This document shows positions 9,559 through 18,056 of a stretch of 64,000 nt of DNA, one piece after another. Source of the stretch: Nocardia pneumoniae NBRC 100136 (GTDB taxonomy: Bacteria; Actinomycetota; Actinomycetes; Mycobacteriales; Mycobacteriaceae); contig NZ_BAGF01000027.1 of NCBI RefSeq assembly GCF_000308755.1, positions 1 to 64,000 of the forward strand. The letters are read 5' to 3'. Position 1 is the stretch's first letter, and each line of letters starts with the position of its first letter. The notes below the pieces were generated by a model. That model saw nothing but the letters and a program-made list of their open reading frames with translations. It had not been told where the DNA came from and ran no database searches. The position numbers and the translations under genes were made by a program.

Positions 9559-10797
9559 TCACGAATCGCGATCGGTGTGGCTCGTCTTGGAGCGGAGAGC
9601 CGATCGGTGCGCATGAACCAGCAACGAGCACAGCAGCATTGCCGCGATGACCAACAGGAAACCGATGCCGATGGTGAGTCCGAGCCATCCGGCGCGGGCG
9701 TAGGCGATGCCCGCCACGCCGCCGATAACCGCGCTGCCGAGGTAATACGCGAACAGGTACAGCGACGACGCCGCACCGCGGTTGCCTTCGGCCAGCGCGC
9801 CGACGCACGCGCTGGCGGCGGTGTGCGCGCCGAAGAATCCCGCCGTGTAGAGCAAAACGCCGACGATCACGATGCCGAGATGGTCCGGGATCGTGACCGC
9901 GAGCCCGGCCGCCATCACTCCCAGCGACGCCGCTAGTACCCGGTGCCTGCCGACCCGATCAGCCAGTCGCCCGGACACCGCCGACGCCGCCGTTCCGGCC
10001 AGGTACAGCACGAACACCATTCCGGCCAGCGCTTCCGGCAGCCCGAACGGGGCGGTGGTGAGCCGGTAGCCGAGGTAGTTGTACATCGAGACGAACCCGC
10101 CCATGAGCACGAATGCCAGTCCGAACAGCGCGAGCAGCCCCCGATGGCGCAGCAGACTCGCGAGGTCGCTCAATACCGTGGAGATTCCGGCGGGCCGGGG
10201 GACGAATCCGCGGGACGGCGGCAACCACCGCACGAACCACACCGTGCAGCACGCCGCGGCGACCGAAACCGCCGCCTGCGCCCAGCGCCAGGACGCCAGG
10301 TCCAGGGTGAACGCCGGAATCAAGCGTCCGGCCAGCCCTCCGATCGTGGTGCCCGCTACATAGATGCCCATCGCGGCGCCCAGCCCTTCGCCGCCGACCT
10401 CCTCCGCCAGGTAAGCCATCGCCACCGCGGGCACGCCCGCCAGCGCCATCCCCTGCAGCGCTCGGCCGGTGAGCAGCACCTCCAGTGACGGGCTCAGCGG
10501 TAGCAGTAGTCCGATGGCCGCCGCCGCGACGGCGGAGCCGATCATCACCCTGGTCCGTCCGATGCGGGAGGACAACGCGCTCACCGGGATGATCGCCAGC
10601 GCCAGGAAACCGGTGGTGAGCGACACCGCGAGCGCCGCACGCGCCGGTGTGGCGCCGAACGCCGCCGAAAGGCTCGGCAGCAGGGCTTGAGCGCTGTACA
10701 TGGACGCGAAGGTGGTCAGACCCGCGGCGAACAGTGCCGTGGTGATCCTGCGTGCGTGCGCGACATCCGTCGCCGCCGTGCTCTGCGTCGTGGTCAT
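9559..10797 (-). CDS. MFS efflux transporter, YnfM/NimT-like
   Basis: 412 residues with about 12 hydrophobic segments and the MFS loop motif after TM2 (SSRIGRTRVMIGSA). N-terminal SAQALLPSLSAAFG and the GTTIGGLAGRLIPA segment resemble the AraJ/YnfM group of drug exporters. It is divergent from a LysR gene, the same arrangement as E. coli ynfM/ynfL (nimT/nimR, nitroimidazole export), which suggests a small-molecule exporter induced by its LysR partner. Substrate not readable. The 9296-9558 stretch downstream contains no recognised gene. Confidence 0.85.
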   Translation of the reverse strand: MTTTQSTAATDVAHARRITTALFAAGLTTFASMYSAQALLPSLSAAFGATPARAALAVSLTTGFLALAIIPVSALSSRIGRTRVMIGSAVAAAAIGLLLPLSPSLEVLLTGRALQGMALAGVPAVAMAYLAEEVGGEGLGAAMGIYVAGTTIGGLAGRLIPAFTLDLASWRWAQAAVSVAAACCTVWFVRWLPPSRGFVPRPAGISTVLSDLASLLRHRGLLALFGLAFVLMGGFVSMYNYLGYRLTTAPFGLPEALAGMVFVLYLAGTAASAVSGRLADRVGRHRVLAASLGVMAAGLAVTIPDHLGIVIVGVLLYTAGFFGAHTAASACVGALAEGNRGAASSLYLFAYYLGSAVIGGVAGIAYARAGWLGLTIGIGFLLVIAAMLLCSLLVHAHRSALRSKTSHTDRDS

Positions 10798-10844
10798 GGC
10801 TCCTCCTGCCGTCCAGGATCACCAGTCGCGCTTCGGAGCGGAAA

Positions 10845-10870
10845 TGAATAATGATGAGAAAGTTGATTCA
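10845..10870. promoter_or_regulatory. Candidate LysR-type operator
   Basis: An imperfect dyad with arms TGAATAA and TGATTCA (6 of 7 pairs) lies between the divergent MFS and LysR starts (10797 and 10897). LysR proteins bind interrupted dyads in such regions and use them both for autorepression and for activation of the divergent gene. Confidence 0.4.
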
Positions 10871-10896
10871 GTATCCGCATATAGAGAGGCCGGACA

Positions 10897-11799
10897 ATGC
10901 TGGGCGAGGATCTGGAGTGGTTCACGACACTCGCCGAACTCGAACGAGTCGGCGCGGCGGCGGAGCGGCTGCACATCGCGCAGCCGACCTTGTCGCGCAT
11001 GCTGGCGCGGTTGGAGCGCAGGGTCGGCGTCGAACTGTTCGACCGGCACGGGAAGCGCATCACGCTCAACGAGTTCGGCCGCATCTATTACGAACACGCG
11101 CGCCGCGCCCGGTCCGAGCTGGACGCCGCGAAACAGGCCGTCGCCGATCGCGTGAACCCGGCCAAGGGCGTCGTCCGGCTGTCCTTCCAGCATTCCTTCG
11201 GCGCCTCGCTGGTGCCGCAGCTGATCAGCGAGTTCCGGCGGGTCTCCGGCCGGATCACGATCACCCTGTGGCAGGGCGCGGCCGAAACGGTGACCGAGCG
11301 GGTGCTCGAGGGCGCGGCGGATCTGGGCATCGTCTCGCCTCGTCCGGCCGTCGCGGGCGTCGGCTGGCGGGCGGTGCTGCGGCAGCCGTTGGTCCTCGCG
11401 CTGCCGCCGGAGCATCGTCTCGCCGGACGGCGGCAGGTCCGGCTGGCGGAGGTGGCCGACGCGGAGTTCATCACGATGCACCCTGGGTTCGGGATGCGGC
11501 GCATCTTCGACGAGCTGTGCGCCGCGGCGGATATCCGGCCGCGGATCGCGTACGAGTCGAGCGATCTGGTCACCGTGGCCGGGCTGGTCTCGGCCGGATT
11601 GGGGCTGGCGATCCTGCCGCGGGAAGACCGGCTGTCGGCGGGGCCGCTGTCCGGCCCGGTGACGGTGCCGCTCGCCGACGCGGGCGCCGCGCGCGCGGTC
11701 GGGATGGTATGGCTCGCGGCCGCCACGCCGTCGGACGCGGTGCGGCGCTTTCGTGATTTCACCGAGGATTGGGCCCGGCGGCGAGGCGGAATCCCGTGA
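10897..11799 (+). CDS. LysR-family transcriptional regulator
   Basis: 300 residues. The N-terminal winged helix has the LysR pattern (FTTLAELERVGAAAERLHIAQPTLSR ... VELFDRHGKRITLNEFG). The C-terminal periplasmic-binding-like effector domain contains ADLGIVSPRP, LVLALPPEHRLA and SAGLGLAILP. It probably controls the divergent MFS exporter at 9559-10797. Effector unknown. Confidence 0.9.
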   Translation: MLGEDLEWFTTLAELERVGAAAERLHIAQPTLSRMLARLERRVGVELFDRHGKRITLNEFGRIYYEHARRARSELDAAKQAVADRVNPAKGVVRLSFQHSFGASLVPQLISEFRRVSGRITITLWQGAAETVTERVLEGAADLGIVSPRPAVAGVGWRAVLRQPLVLALPPEHRLAGRRQVRLAEVADAEFITMHPGFGMRRIFDELCAAADIRPRIAYESSDLVTVAGLVSAGLGLAILPREDRLSAGPLSGPVTVPLADAGAARAVGMVWLAAATPSDAVRRFRDFTEDWARRRGGIP

Positions 11800-11920
11800 C
11801 CACCGGCCCTGTCAGCAGCTTATTCACTGGGCGGTGTCGGTGGGGCGCGTTAAACTTTTCTCAACACAGCAGTCGAGACCGGAAAGCAGGCTATAGCCAC
11901 TTTTGAGAGCACAAGGCGAG

Positions 11921-13012
11921 ATGGGCGACCCGATCACCCCAGCGGCAGGCATCGGCGCCGGCGACAACGGTTCGGGTCCCGCAGCGCGCACCGTGCGTTC
12001 GAGTATCGAACTCGCTCCCGAATCCGTGTTCCCCTTCCTCGGTTCCGCCGACCAGAACCTGCGTGAACTCGAATCCCTGCTCGACGCGGACATCCACGTC
12101 CGAGGCAATTCCGTGACCCTCACCGGCAAGGCGGCCGACGTCGCGCTCGCCGAGCGTGTCATCGAGCAGCTGGTCGCGCTCACCGGCCGCAATCGGGTGG
12201 TGACTCCCGAGGCGGTGCGGCACACCGTGTCGATGCTCACCGAGGGCACCAGCGAGTCCCCCGCGGAGGTGCTCAGCCTGGACATCCTGTCCCGGCGCGG
12301 CAGGACCATCCGGCCCAAGACGCTCAACCAGAAGCGCTACGTCGACGCGATCGACGCCAACACCATCGTGTTCGGCATCGGTCCCGCCGGTACCGGCAAG
12401 ACCTATCTGGCGATGGCCAAGGCGGTCCAGGCGCTGCAATCCAAGCTGGTAAACCGGATCATCCTCACCAGGCCCGCGGTCGAGGCGGGGGAGCGGCTCG
12501 GCTTCCTGCCCGGCACGCTGAACGAGAAGATCGACCCGTACCTGCGCCCGCTCTACGACGCGCTGCACGACATGATGGATCCGGAGGCCATTCCGAAGCT
12601 GATGGCGGCCGGTGTCATCGAGGTCGCGCCGCTGGCGTACATGCGCGGCCGGACGCTCAACGACTCGTTCATCATCCTCGACGAGGCGCAGAACACCACC
12701 GCCGAGCAGATGAAGATGTTCCTCACCCGGCTCGGGTTCGGCTCGAAGATCGTGGTCACCGGTGACGTCACCCAGGTCGACCTGCCCACCGGCGCGCGAT
12801 CGGGTCTGCGCGCGGCCAGCGAGATCCTCACCGAAATCGAGGACATCCACTTCGCCGAGCTCACCAGCAGCGACGTGGTCCGCCACCGGTTGGTTTCGGA
12901 CATCGTCGACGCCTACGACCGGGCCGAGGCCGAGGCACGTCCGCCGGTCGCGCCGCATTACGGCGGCAACCGGGCGCAGCGGCGCGCCGCCAGCCGGTCG
13001 GAGCGCCGATAA
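11921..13012 (+). CDS. phoH: PhoH-family ATPase
   Basis: 363 residues from ATG 11921, which has AAGGCGAG just upstream; an in-frame TTG at 11903 would add six residues. An N-terminal KH-like region (LLDADIHVRGNSVTLTG) precedes the PhoH ATPase domain with Walker A GIGPAGTGKTYLA and Walker B FIILDEAQN, then the sensor-like VVTGDVTQVDLP. PhoH proteins are RNA-associated ATPases, often phosphate- or stress-linked. Directly upstream of ybeY as in mycobacteria, forming a phoH-ybeY-CBS protein-era cluster. Confidence 0.93.
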   Translation: MGDPITPAAGIGAGDNGSGPAARTVRSSIELAPESVFPFLGSADQNLRELESLLDADIHVRGNSVTLTGKAADVALAERVIEQLVALTGRNRVVTPEAVRHTVSMLTEGTSESPAEVLSLDILSRRGRTIRPKTLNQKRYVDAIDANTIVFGIGPAGTGKTYLAMAKAVQALQSKLVNRIILTRPAVEAGERLGFLPGTLNEKIDPYLRPLYDALHDMMDPEAIPKLMAAGVIEVAPLAYMRGRTLNDSFIILDEAQNTTAEQMKMFLTRLGFGSKIVVTGDVTQVDLPTGARSGLRAASEILTEIEDIHFAELTSSDVVRHRLVSDIVDAYDRAEAEARPPVAPHYGGNRAQRRAASRSERR

Positions 13013-13073
13013 CGCGTCCGCCGGGCAGGGCTCCGCTCCGCCCACGCGATCGGCGGGATCGTAGGCTATTCGG

Positions 13074-13628
13074 GTGAGCATCGAGATCGCCAACGAGTCG
13101 GGTATCGACGTACCCGAAGAAGAGCTGGTCAGCGTCGCGCGGTTCGTGATCGCCCGGATGGACGTGCACCCGGCCGCGGAGCTGTCGATGGTGCTCGTCG
13201 ATCTCGACACCATGGCCGACCTGCACATGCGCTGGATGGACCTGCCCGGCCCCACCGACGTCATGTCCTTCCCGATGGACGAACTCGAGCCGGGCGGACG
13301 GCCCGACAGCCCCGAGCCAGGCCCGTCCATGCTGGGCGACATCGTGCTGTGCCCCGAGTTCGCCGCAGGCCAGGCGCGCAAGGCGGGGCACTCGCTGGAC
13401 CACGAACTGGCGCTGCTCACCGTGCACGGCGTGCTCCACCTGCTCGGCTACGACCATGCCGAGCCGGAGGAGGAGAAGGAGATGTTCGCGTTGCAGGCCC
13501 GGCTGCTCGAGGAGTGGTACGAGAGCCTGCGGGAAGCGCGGCGGCGGGCCGAGCTCGCCGAACGCGACGCGCGGTTGCTGGGTAAGGCGGGCTTCACCAC
13601 ACCGGGTGATTCCCTGGATCACGCGTGA
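13074..13628 (+). CDS. ybeY: Endoribonuclease / rRNA maturation factor YbeY
   Basis: 184 residues, GTG start. The UPF0054 zinc motif H-x3-H-x5-H is present as [11 protein letters not shown], with the [10 protein letters not shown] strand before it. YbeY is a zinc-dependent RNase acting in 16S rRNA 3'-end processing and ribosome quality control. The C-terminal roughly 40 residues are a charged helix beyond the core. The stop overlaps the start of the downstream membrane protein by 4 nt, so translation is probably coupled. Confidence 0.95.
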   Translation: MSIEIANESGIDVPEEELVSVARFVIARMDVHPAAELSMVLVDLDTMADLHMRWMDLPGPTDVMSFPMDELEPGGRPDSPEPGPSMLGDIVLCPEFAAGQARKAGHSLDHELALLTVHGVLHLLGYDHAEPEEEKEMFALQARLLEEWYESLREARRRAELAERDARLLGKAGFTTPGDSLDHA

Positions 13629-14989
13629 ATTCCCTGACCCTCGTCCTGCTGGCGGTCCTGCTCATCTCGGTGGGCGGGGTCTTCGCCGGTGTCGATTCCG
13701 CGCTGAACACCATCTCGCCCGCCCGCGTCGACGACCTGGTCCGTGCCGACCGGCCGGGTGCGGTGCGGCTGAGCCGCATCGTCGCCGACCGGGCGCGCTA
13801 TGTGAATCTCATGGTACTGCTGCGGATTCTGTGCGAGATCGGCGCCACGGTGCTGCTGGCGGCGGGGCTGATCGCGGTCTGGGCGCAGAACTGGGCGCTG
13901 CTGGTCACCGCGGTGGTGATGGTCCTGGTGTCCTATGTGGTGATCGGAGTCGGTCCGCGCACGCTGGGACGTCAGCACGCGTACTCCATCGCGCTGGCCG
14001 CGGCGCTGCCGCTGCAGTTCATCGGCGCGCTGCTCGGCCCGCTCAGCAGGTTGCTGATTCTGCTCGGCAACGCCATCACGCCCGGTAAAGGTTTCCGCAA
14101 CGGCCCCTTCGCCTCCGAGATCGAGCTGCGGGAAGTGGTCGAGATGGCCGGTGAGCGCGGCGTGGTGGCCGACGACGAACGCAGGATGATCCAGTCGGTG
14201 TTCGAACTCGGCGACACCCCCGCGCGTGCGGTGATGGTGCCGCGCACCGAGATGGTCTGGATCGAGGCGGACAAGACTGCGGCGCAGGCGATGTCGCTCG
14301 CGGTGCGCTCCGGGCACTCGCGCATCCCGGTGATCGGCGAGAACGTCGACGACATCCTCGGCGTGGTCTACCTGAAAGACCTTGTGCCGTATGCGGATCG
14401 CAGCCGCAAGGTGCGGGTGCGTCAGGTCATGCGGTCGGCGGTGTTCATGCCCGACTCCAAACCGCTGGACAGCCTGCTCGACGAGATGCAGCGCAGGCGC
14501 AACCACATGGCGTTGCTCGTGGACGAGTACGGCGGCATCGCGGGATTGGTGACCATCGAGGACGTGCTCGAGGAGATCGTCGGTGAGATCGCCGACGAGT
14601 ACGACACCGACGAGACCCCGCCCATCGAAGACCTCGGCGACGGGCGCTACCGGGTATCGGCCCGGCTGTCGGTGGAGGACCTCGGCGAGCTGTACGGGCT
14701 GGAGATCGAGGAAGAGGACGTCGACACCGTCGGCGGCCTGATGGCCCACGAACTCGGACGGGTGCCGCTGCCCGGTTCGAAGGTGGAGGTGCACGGGCTG
14801 GTCCTGCGCGGCGAAGGCGGCCAGGACGCGCGAGGACGGATGCGGGTGAACACCGTGGTGGTCGGCAAAGCGCGCGAGAAGGTCCCGGTCGGCAAACCCA
14901 ACGGGGACAATCCCAATGGCAAGCGCAAGGCGAATGGATCGGAGCGGGAGATCCCGGCCGATCGCGACGAGGACGGAGACACCGAATGA
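13625..14989 (+). CDS. CNNM/CorC-type membrane protein with CBS pair (hemolysin family)
   Basis: 454 residues, GTG start overlapping the ybeY stop. An N-terminal DUF21/CNNM domain with about four hydrophobic segments ([20 protein letters not shown] onward) precedes two CBS motifs ([13 protein letters not shown] ... [24 protein letters not shown], then [29 protein letters not shown]). A CorC/HlyC transporter-associated domain follows. Members are linked to magnesium and cobalt homeostasis. The last roughly 50 residues are a polar, probably disordered tail. The stop overlaps the next start (ATGA). Confidence 0.9.
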   Translation: MNSLTLVLLAVLLISVGGVFAGVDSALNTISPARVDDLVRADRPGAVRLSRIVADRARYVNLMVLLRILCEIGATVLLAAGLIAVWAQNWALLVTAVVMVLVSYVVIGVGPRTLGRQHAYSIALAAALPLQFIGALLGPLSRLLILLGNAITPGKGFRNGPFASEIELREVVEMAGERGVVADDERRMIQSVFELGDTPARAVMVPRTEMVWIEADKTAAQAMSLAVRSGHSRIPVIGENVDDILGVVYLKDLVPYADRSRKVRVRQVMRSAVFMPDSKPLDSLLDEMQRRRNHMALLVDEYGGIAGLVTIEDVLEEIVGEIADEYDTDETPPIEDLGDGRYRVSARLSVEDLGELYGLEIEEEDVDTVGGLMAHELGRVPLPGSKVEVHGLVLRGEGGQDARGRMRVNTVVVGKAREKVPVGKPNGDNPNGKRKANGSEREIPADRDEDGDTE

Positions 14990-15372
14990 CCGAACTGGAC
15001 GCCGAGGACAACAAACTGGTCGTGCTGGCCCGCGGCGCGCTCGGCCGCACCGGCGGGGCGAGTGGCGCGGCCATCCGCGACACGGACGGACGCACCTACG
15101 CCGCGGGCGAAGTGAACCTGACTGCGCTGCGGCTGACGGCGCTGCAAGCCGCGGTGGCCGCCGCGCTCTCCAGCGGCGCCGAGGGATTCGAGGCGGCCGC
15201 GGTGGTCGGCGGGCGGTTGTCCGACTACGGCGTCACGGCGGTGCGTGAGGTGTCCGCGGAGGCGCGGATCATCTTCACCGACCGCGAGGGCGCGGTGTTC
15301 GAGATCGTCGACGATTCGGCCGACGCCGCCGACGCGGTAACCGCCGACTCGGGTGAGGTGCACGGTGGCTGA
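14986..15372 (+). CDS. Cytidine deaminase-fold protein lacking zinc ligands
   Basis: 128 residues, ATG overlapping the upstream stop. The layout follows small cytidine deaminases ([18 protein letters not shown], then a helix, then AAAVVG), but the catalytic C-A-E is replaced by T-A-L ([10 protein letters not shown]) and no PCxxC is visible. It is therefore probably not an active zinc deaminase. It occupies the place of Rv2365c between the CBS protein and era in mycobacteria. Role unknown; its conserved position suggests a link to Era or ribosome assembly (inference). Confidence 0.75.
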   Translation: MTELDAEDNKLVVLARGALGRTGGASGAAIRDTDGRTYAAGEVNLTALRLTALQAAVAAALSSGAEGFEAAAVVGGRLSDYGVTAVREVSAEARIIFTDREGAVFEIVDDSADAADAVTADSGEVHGG

Positions 15373-16285
15373 GCGGTCGAAGGACTCCGAGGACTTCCGT
15401 TCCGGATTCGTCTGTTTCGTCGGCCGCCCGAACACCGGCAAGTCGACGCTGACCAACGCACTGGTCGGCGCGAAGATCGCGATCACCTCCTCGCGTCCGC
15501 AGACCACCAGGCACACCATTCGCGGCATCGTGCACCGCGAGCACGCCCAGTTGATCCTGGTCGACACCCCTGGCCTGCACCGCCCGCGCACCCTGCTCGG
15601 TCAGCGCCTCAACGACCTGGTGCGCGATACGTATTCGGAAGTCGACGTGATCGCGCTGTGCATCCCGGCCGACGAGAAGATCGGCCCCGGCGACCGCTGG
15701 ATCGTGCAGCAGGTCAAGCAGATGGCGCCGAAGACCACGCTGCTCGGCGTCGTCACCAAGATCGACAAGGTCAGCCGCGACCAGGTCGCCCAGCAGCTGC
15801 TCGCCGTCTCCCAGTTGCTCGGCCCGGACGCCGACGTGGTGCCGGTGTCGGCGGTCAAGGGCGAGCAGGTCGAGGTCCTGGTCGACGTCATCGCCTCGAA
15901 GATGCCGGAGGGCCCGGCCTTCTACCCCGACGGCGAGCTCACCGACGAACCCGAGGAAACCTTGATGGCCGAGCTGATCCGCGAGGCCGCACTCGAGGGC
16001 GTCCGCGACGAACTGCCGCACTCGCTGGCCGTCGTCATCGAGGAGGTCCTGCCCTACGAGGACCGCGAGGACATGCTCGACGTCCACGCCCTGCTCTACG
16101 TCGAACGCCCCAGCCAGAAAGCCATCGTCATCGGCAAGGGGGGCAGCCGCCTGAAGGAAGTCGGCACCAACGCCCGCAAGCAGATCGAACACATCCTCGG
16201 CACCCGCATCTACCTGAATCTGCACGTGAAGGTGGCAAAGGACTGGCAACGCGATCCCAAGCAGTTGGGCAAACTCGGTTTCTGA
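15365..16285 (+). CDS. era: GTPase Era
   Basis: 306 residues from GTG 15365, with a GAGG site 7 nt upstream; an alternative GTG at 15353 would add four residues. The N-terminal GTPase has G1 GRPNTGKS, the TTRHTIRG G2 region, G3 DTPG and G4 TKID. A C-terminal KH domain (KAIVIGKGGSRLKEVG) binds the 3' end of 16S rRNA. Era is an essential-type 30S assembly GTPase. The start overlaps the previous gene by 8 nt, completing a translationally coupled cluster. Confidence 0.95.
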   Translation: MAERSKDSEDFRSGFVCFVGRPNTGKSTLTNALVGAKIAITSSRPQTTRHTIRGIVHREHAQLILVDTPGLHRPRTLLGQRLNDLVRDTYSEVDVIALCIPADEKIGPGDRWIVQQVKQMAPKTTLLGVVTKIDKVSRDQVAQQLLAVSQLLGPDADVVPVSAVKGEQVEVLVDVIASKMPEGPAFYPDGELTDEPEETLMAELIREAALEGVRDELPHSLAVVIEEVLPYEDREDMLDVHALLYVERPSQKAIVIGKGGSRLKEVGTNARKQIEHILGTRIYLNLHVKVAKDWQRDPKQLGKLGF

Positions 16286-16303
16286 CCCGATCCAGCTTCC
16301 GAA

Positions 16304-16606
16304 TCACAGCGTGCCCAGCGGCACCTTGGTGATCTCGCGCCATTCGTATCGATGGTTGTCCCGGTTCAGCGCAATGAGCGATATCGCCGTCACTGGCTGC
16401 ACAACCTGTATGCTGCTCAGCTCATTTCGTCTGAGCAGGTCACGAAGGCCGGTTATCGATGCCACGCCTGTGGAGTAGGCGAGCGACAGATGGGGCCGGA
16501 AGCGGTCGCCGCGCTCGGGCACGTGGTCGCGGCCCCAGGCATCGGCGATGGCGCGGCGGCCTCGCTGATCCGCTGCACGTCCGCCCGCCGACAGGTTCAC
16601 TGGTAT
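16304..16606 (-). pseudogene. Remnant of a 2'-5' RNA ligase-family protein
   Basis: The C-terminal half of a 2H phosphoesterase is recognisable: AIADAWGRDHVPERGDRFRPHLSLAYSTG with the second H-x-[ST] motif (HLS), then VTAISLIALNRDNHRYEWREITKVPLG and a stop. The first H-x-[ST] motif and N-terminal half are not found in any frame upstream. Convergent with era. Part of a decayed stretch running to 18027. Confidence 0.6.
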
Positions 16607-16953
16607 GCGAGTTCGGTGACGCGGCGAGGTTAGTCGAATGGCGGTGCGACACGCCGTGGCCAGCCGCCTTTCGACTACCTTCGCGGACTTGTCCATACCG
16701 GCGGTTACAGCCCCGCGCTCGAAACGATGGACATTCCTCACCGTGCCGGACGAGAACAGGCTGTTCGCCGAGCTGTTCCGGCTCAACGTTTCGGTATCGC
16801 GCTTCGGCGCGCAAATCGCGCTGCCATCGCCCGGCGCCCGACAGGCGGGATTCCGAGTCTGGGTATTACCACCACTCGACGCCTTCCGCCTGTCCGGCAT
16901 GGCAGTCATCGAATCCGTCCGAGCTTGCCAACCGCAGCGCAGGCGGTGACGCC
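16607..16953. other. Degenerate region, no intact gene
   Basis: About 350 bases where the missing front half of the RNA-ligase gene would be expected. No frame on either strand gives a recognisable protein. Confidence 0.4.
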
Positions 16954-17226
16954 ATGGACCCGCAGCCATCGCCGCGCCCCGAAGAAGACGACGTTCACCT
17001 GTCGCCCAATGTTCGTGTGGATTTCGCAGCCTGCACGACCGCCGCGTCGCGCTTCATGCAAGACTGGCGCTCCTACCACCACCCAGACGCGGCGACCGTG
17101 ATTCCCGGCGACTCGGCAGAACTGCCGCGCCTGCCATGCGAACGCCTGTACCTCGAGCCCTGCGATCGCGGGCGAACTACCCGCAACGCTGACGAGTGGC
17201 ACACGGCTGCGGGAAAACGCGAGTAG
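16954..17226 (+). CDS. Small hypothetical protein, 90 residues (doubtful)
   Basis: An ATG-initiated frame beginning MDPQPSPRPEEDDVHLSP, hydrophilic and without a clear ribosome binding site. The phrase VRVDFAACTTAASRFMQDW looks protein-like, an amphipathic helix as in small actinobacterial proteins, but no family is recognised. It lies between two pseudogenes and may itself be a fragment. Confidence 0.3.
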   Translation: MDPQPSPRPEEDDVHLSPNVRVDFAACTTAASRFMQDWRSYHHPDAATVIPGDSAELPRLPCERLYLEPCDRGRTTRNADEWHTAAGKRE

Positions 17227-17294
17227 ATCCCTCCATGGTGTACCACTGGGAGACTGAGCCACGATCGAATTGTGTTGTCGCATCTGATCGCTTC

Positions 17295-17768
17295 ATGGTC
17301 TGCTCCAATGTTGTGAGTAGATTCGCGGAAGTTATTGTGCTGGCTCTGGAAGCAGACGAGGTTATGGAGCCGTTGACCCGTGACGATGAGAGCCGCAGTT
17401 GGCGAGGCCGGTTCGTGCCGATCGAAAGCCAGTGGGGCAGGTCTTTCGGCTTCGGGTGGGCCACCGAGTTCGAGCGCATGCGGACACGGACAGGGCTTTT
17501 CGCGCATCTCGAGTCGCTGCCGTGGCCGTTCCCGGGGAGCGTCCAGGTATTGATCCACGACGAGGAAGACGACTGCTTCGGCCTGTGGATGCTCCACGAC
17601 GGCAAGTTGGTCGAGATCGAACTCCCCCGTACCCAGCGATACTATCCACCGGCTCCGCCGACCGACGAGTACCCGCCCGATCCCGGCATCCTGCTGCGGA
17701 CCGACCGCGACTACGGCCCGATCGCGCAGACCCCGATAGAGGAGCGTGACCCGCGGCCAGCGTGGTGA
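17295..17768 (+). CDS. Hypothetical protein, about 157 residues
   Basis: A convincing coding frame with Trp/Phe/Tyr-rich soluble sequence (GRFVPIESQWGRSFGFGWATEFERMR, LPWPFPGSVQVLIHDEEDDCFGLWMLHDGKLVEIELP). The start is uncertain: ATG 17295 is used here, and 17235 and 17364 are alternatives, none with a strong ribosome binding site. No transmembrane segment or known domain. The Pro-rich C-terminus is probably flexible. Function unknown. Confidence 0.55.
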   Translation: MVCSNVVSRFAEVIVLALEADEVMEPLTRDDESRSWRGRFVPIESQWGRSFGFGWATEFERMRTRTGLFAHLESLPWPFPGSVQVLIHDEEDDCFGLWMLHDGKLVEIELPRTQRYYPPAPPTDEYPPDPGILLRTDRDYGPIAQTPIEERDPRPAW

Positions 17769-17791
17769 CCGCTGCGCTCCGCAACACGCGG

Positions 17792-18027
17792 TCAACCGGT
17801 TCCGGACCGCACGCGCTCATCGGCATATAGGGCATGCAGCGTAATCGGTTCGTCCGCGTCCAGTTTGCCTGATGGTAGATGCCACCGGTCTCCGAACATA
17901 TCCCCCGGCGCTGGGCCAGCAGTGGCTTGTTGTCGCGCATGAGCAGGATGTGAACGTCTACCAGGTGACGATCGGCCTTCGGCATCCACGGTCGGTCGGG
18001 ACGATAGGGCACCGGCGATCTTGGCAC
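17792..18027 (-). pseudogene. Truncated, frameshifted NUDIX hydrolase
   Basis: The N-terminal NUDIX strand (HLVDVHILLMRDNKPLLAQRRG) is in one frame and DMFGDRWHLPSGKLDADEPIT in another. One missing G in a G run near 17910 separates them. The sequence stops before the NUDIX box (GX5EX7REUXEEXGU), so the catalytic motif is lost and the gene cannot encode a hydrolase even if the frameshift were repaired. Confidence 0.7.
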
Positions 18028-18056
18028 AAGCGGATCCGTGTGGGTCCCCGCCTAGC

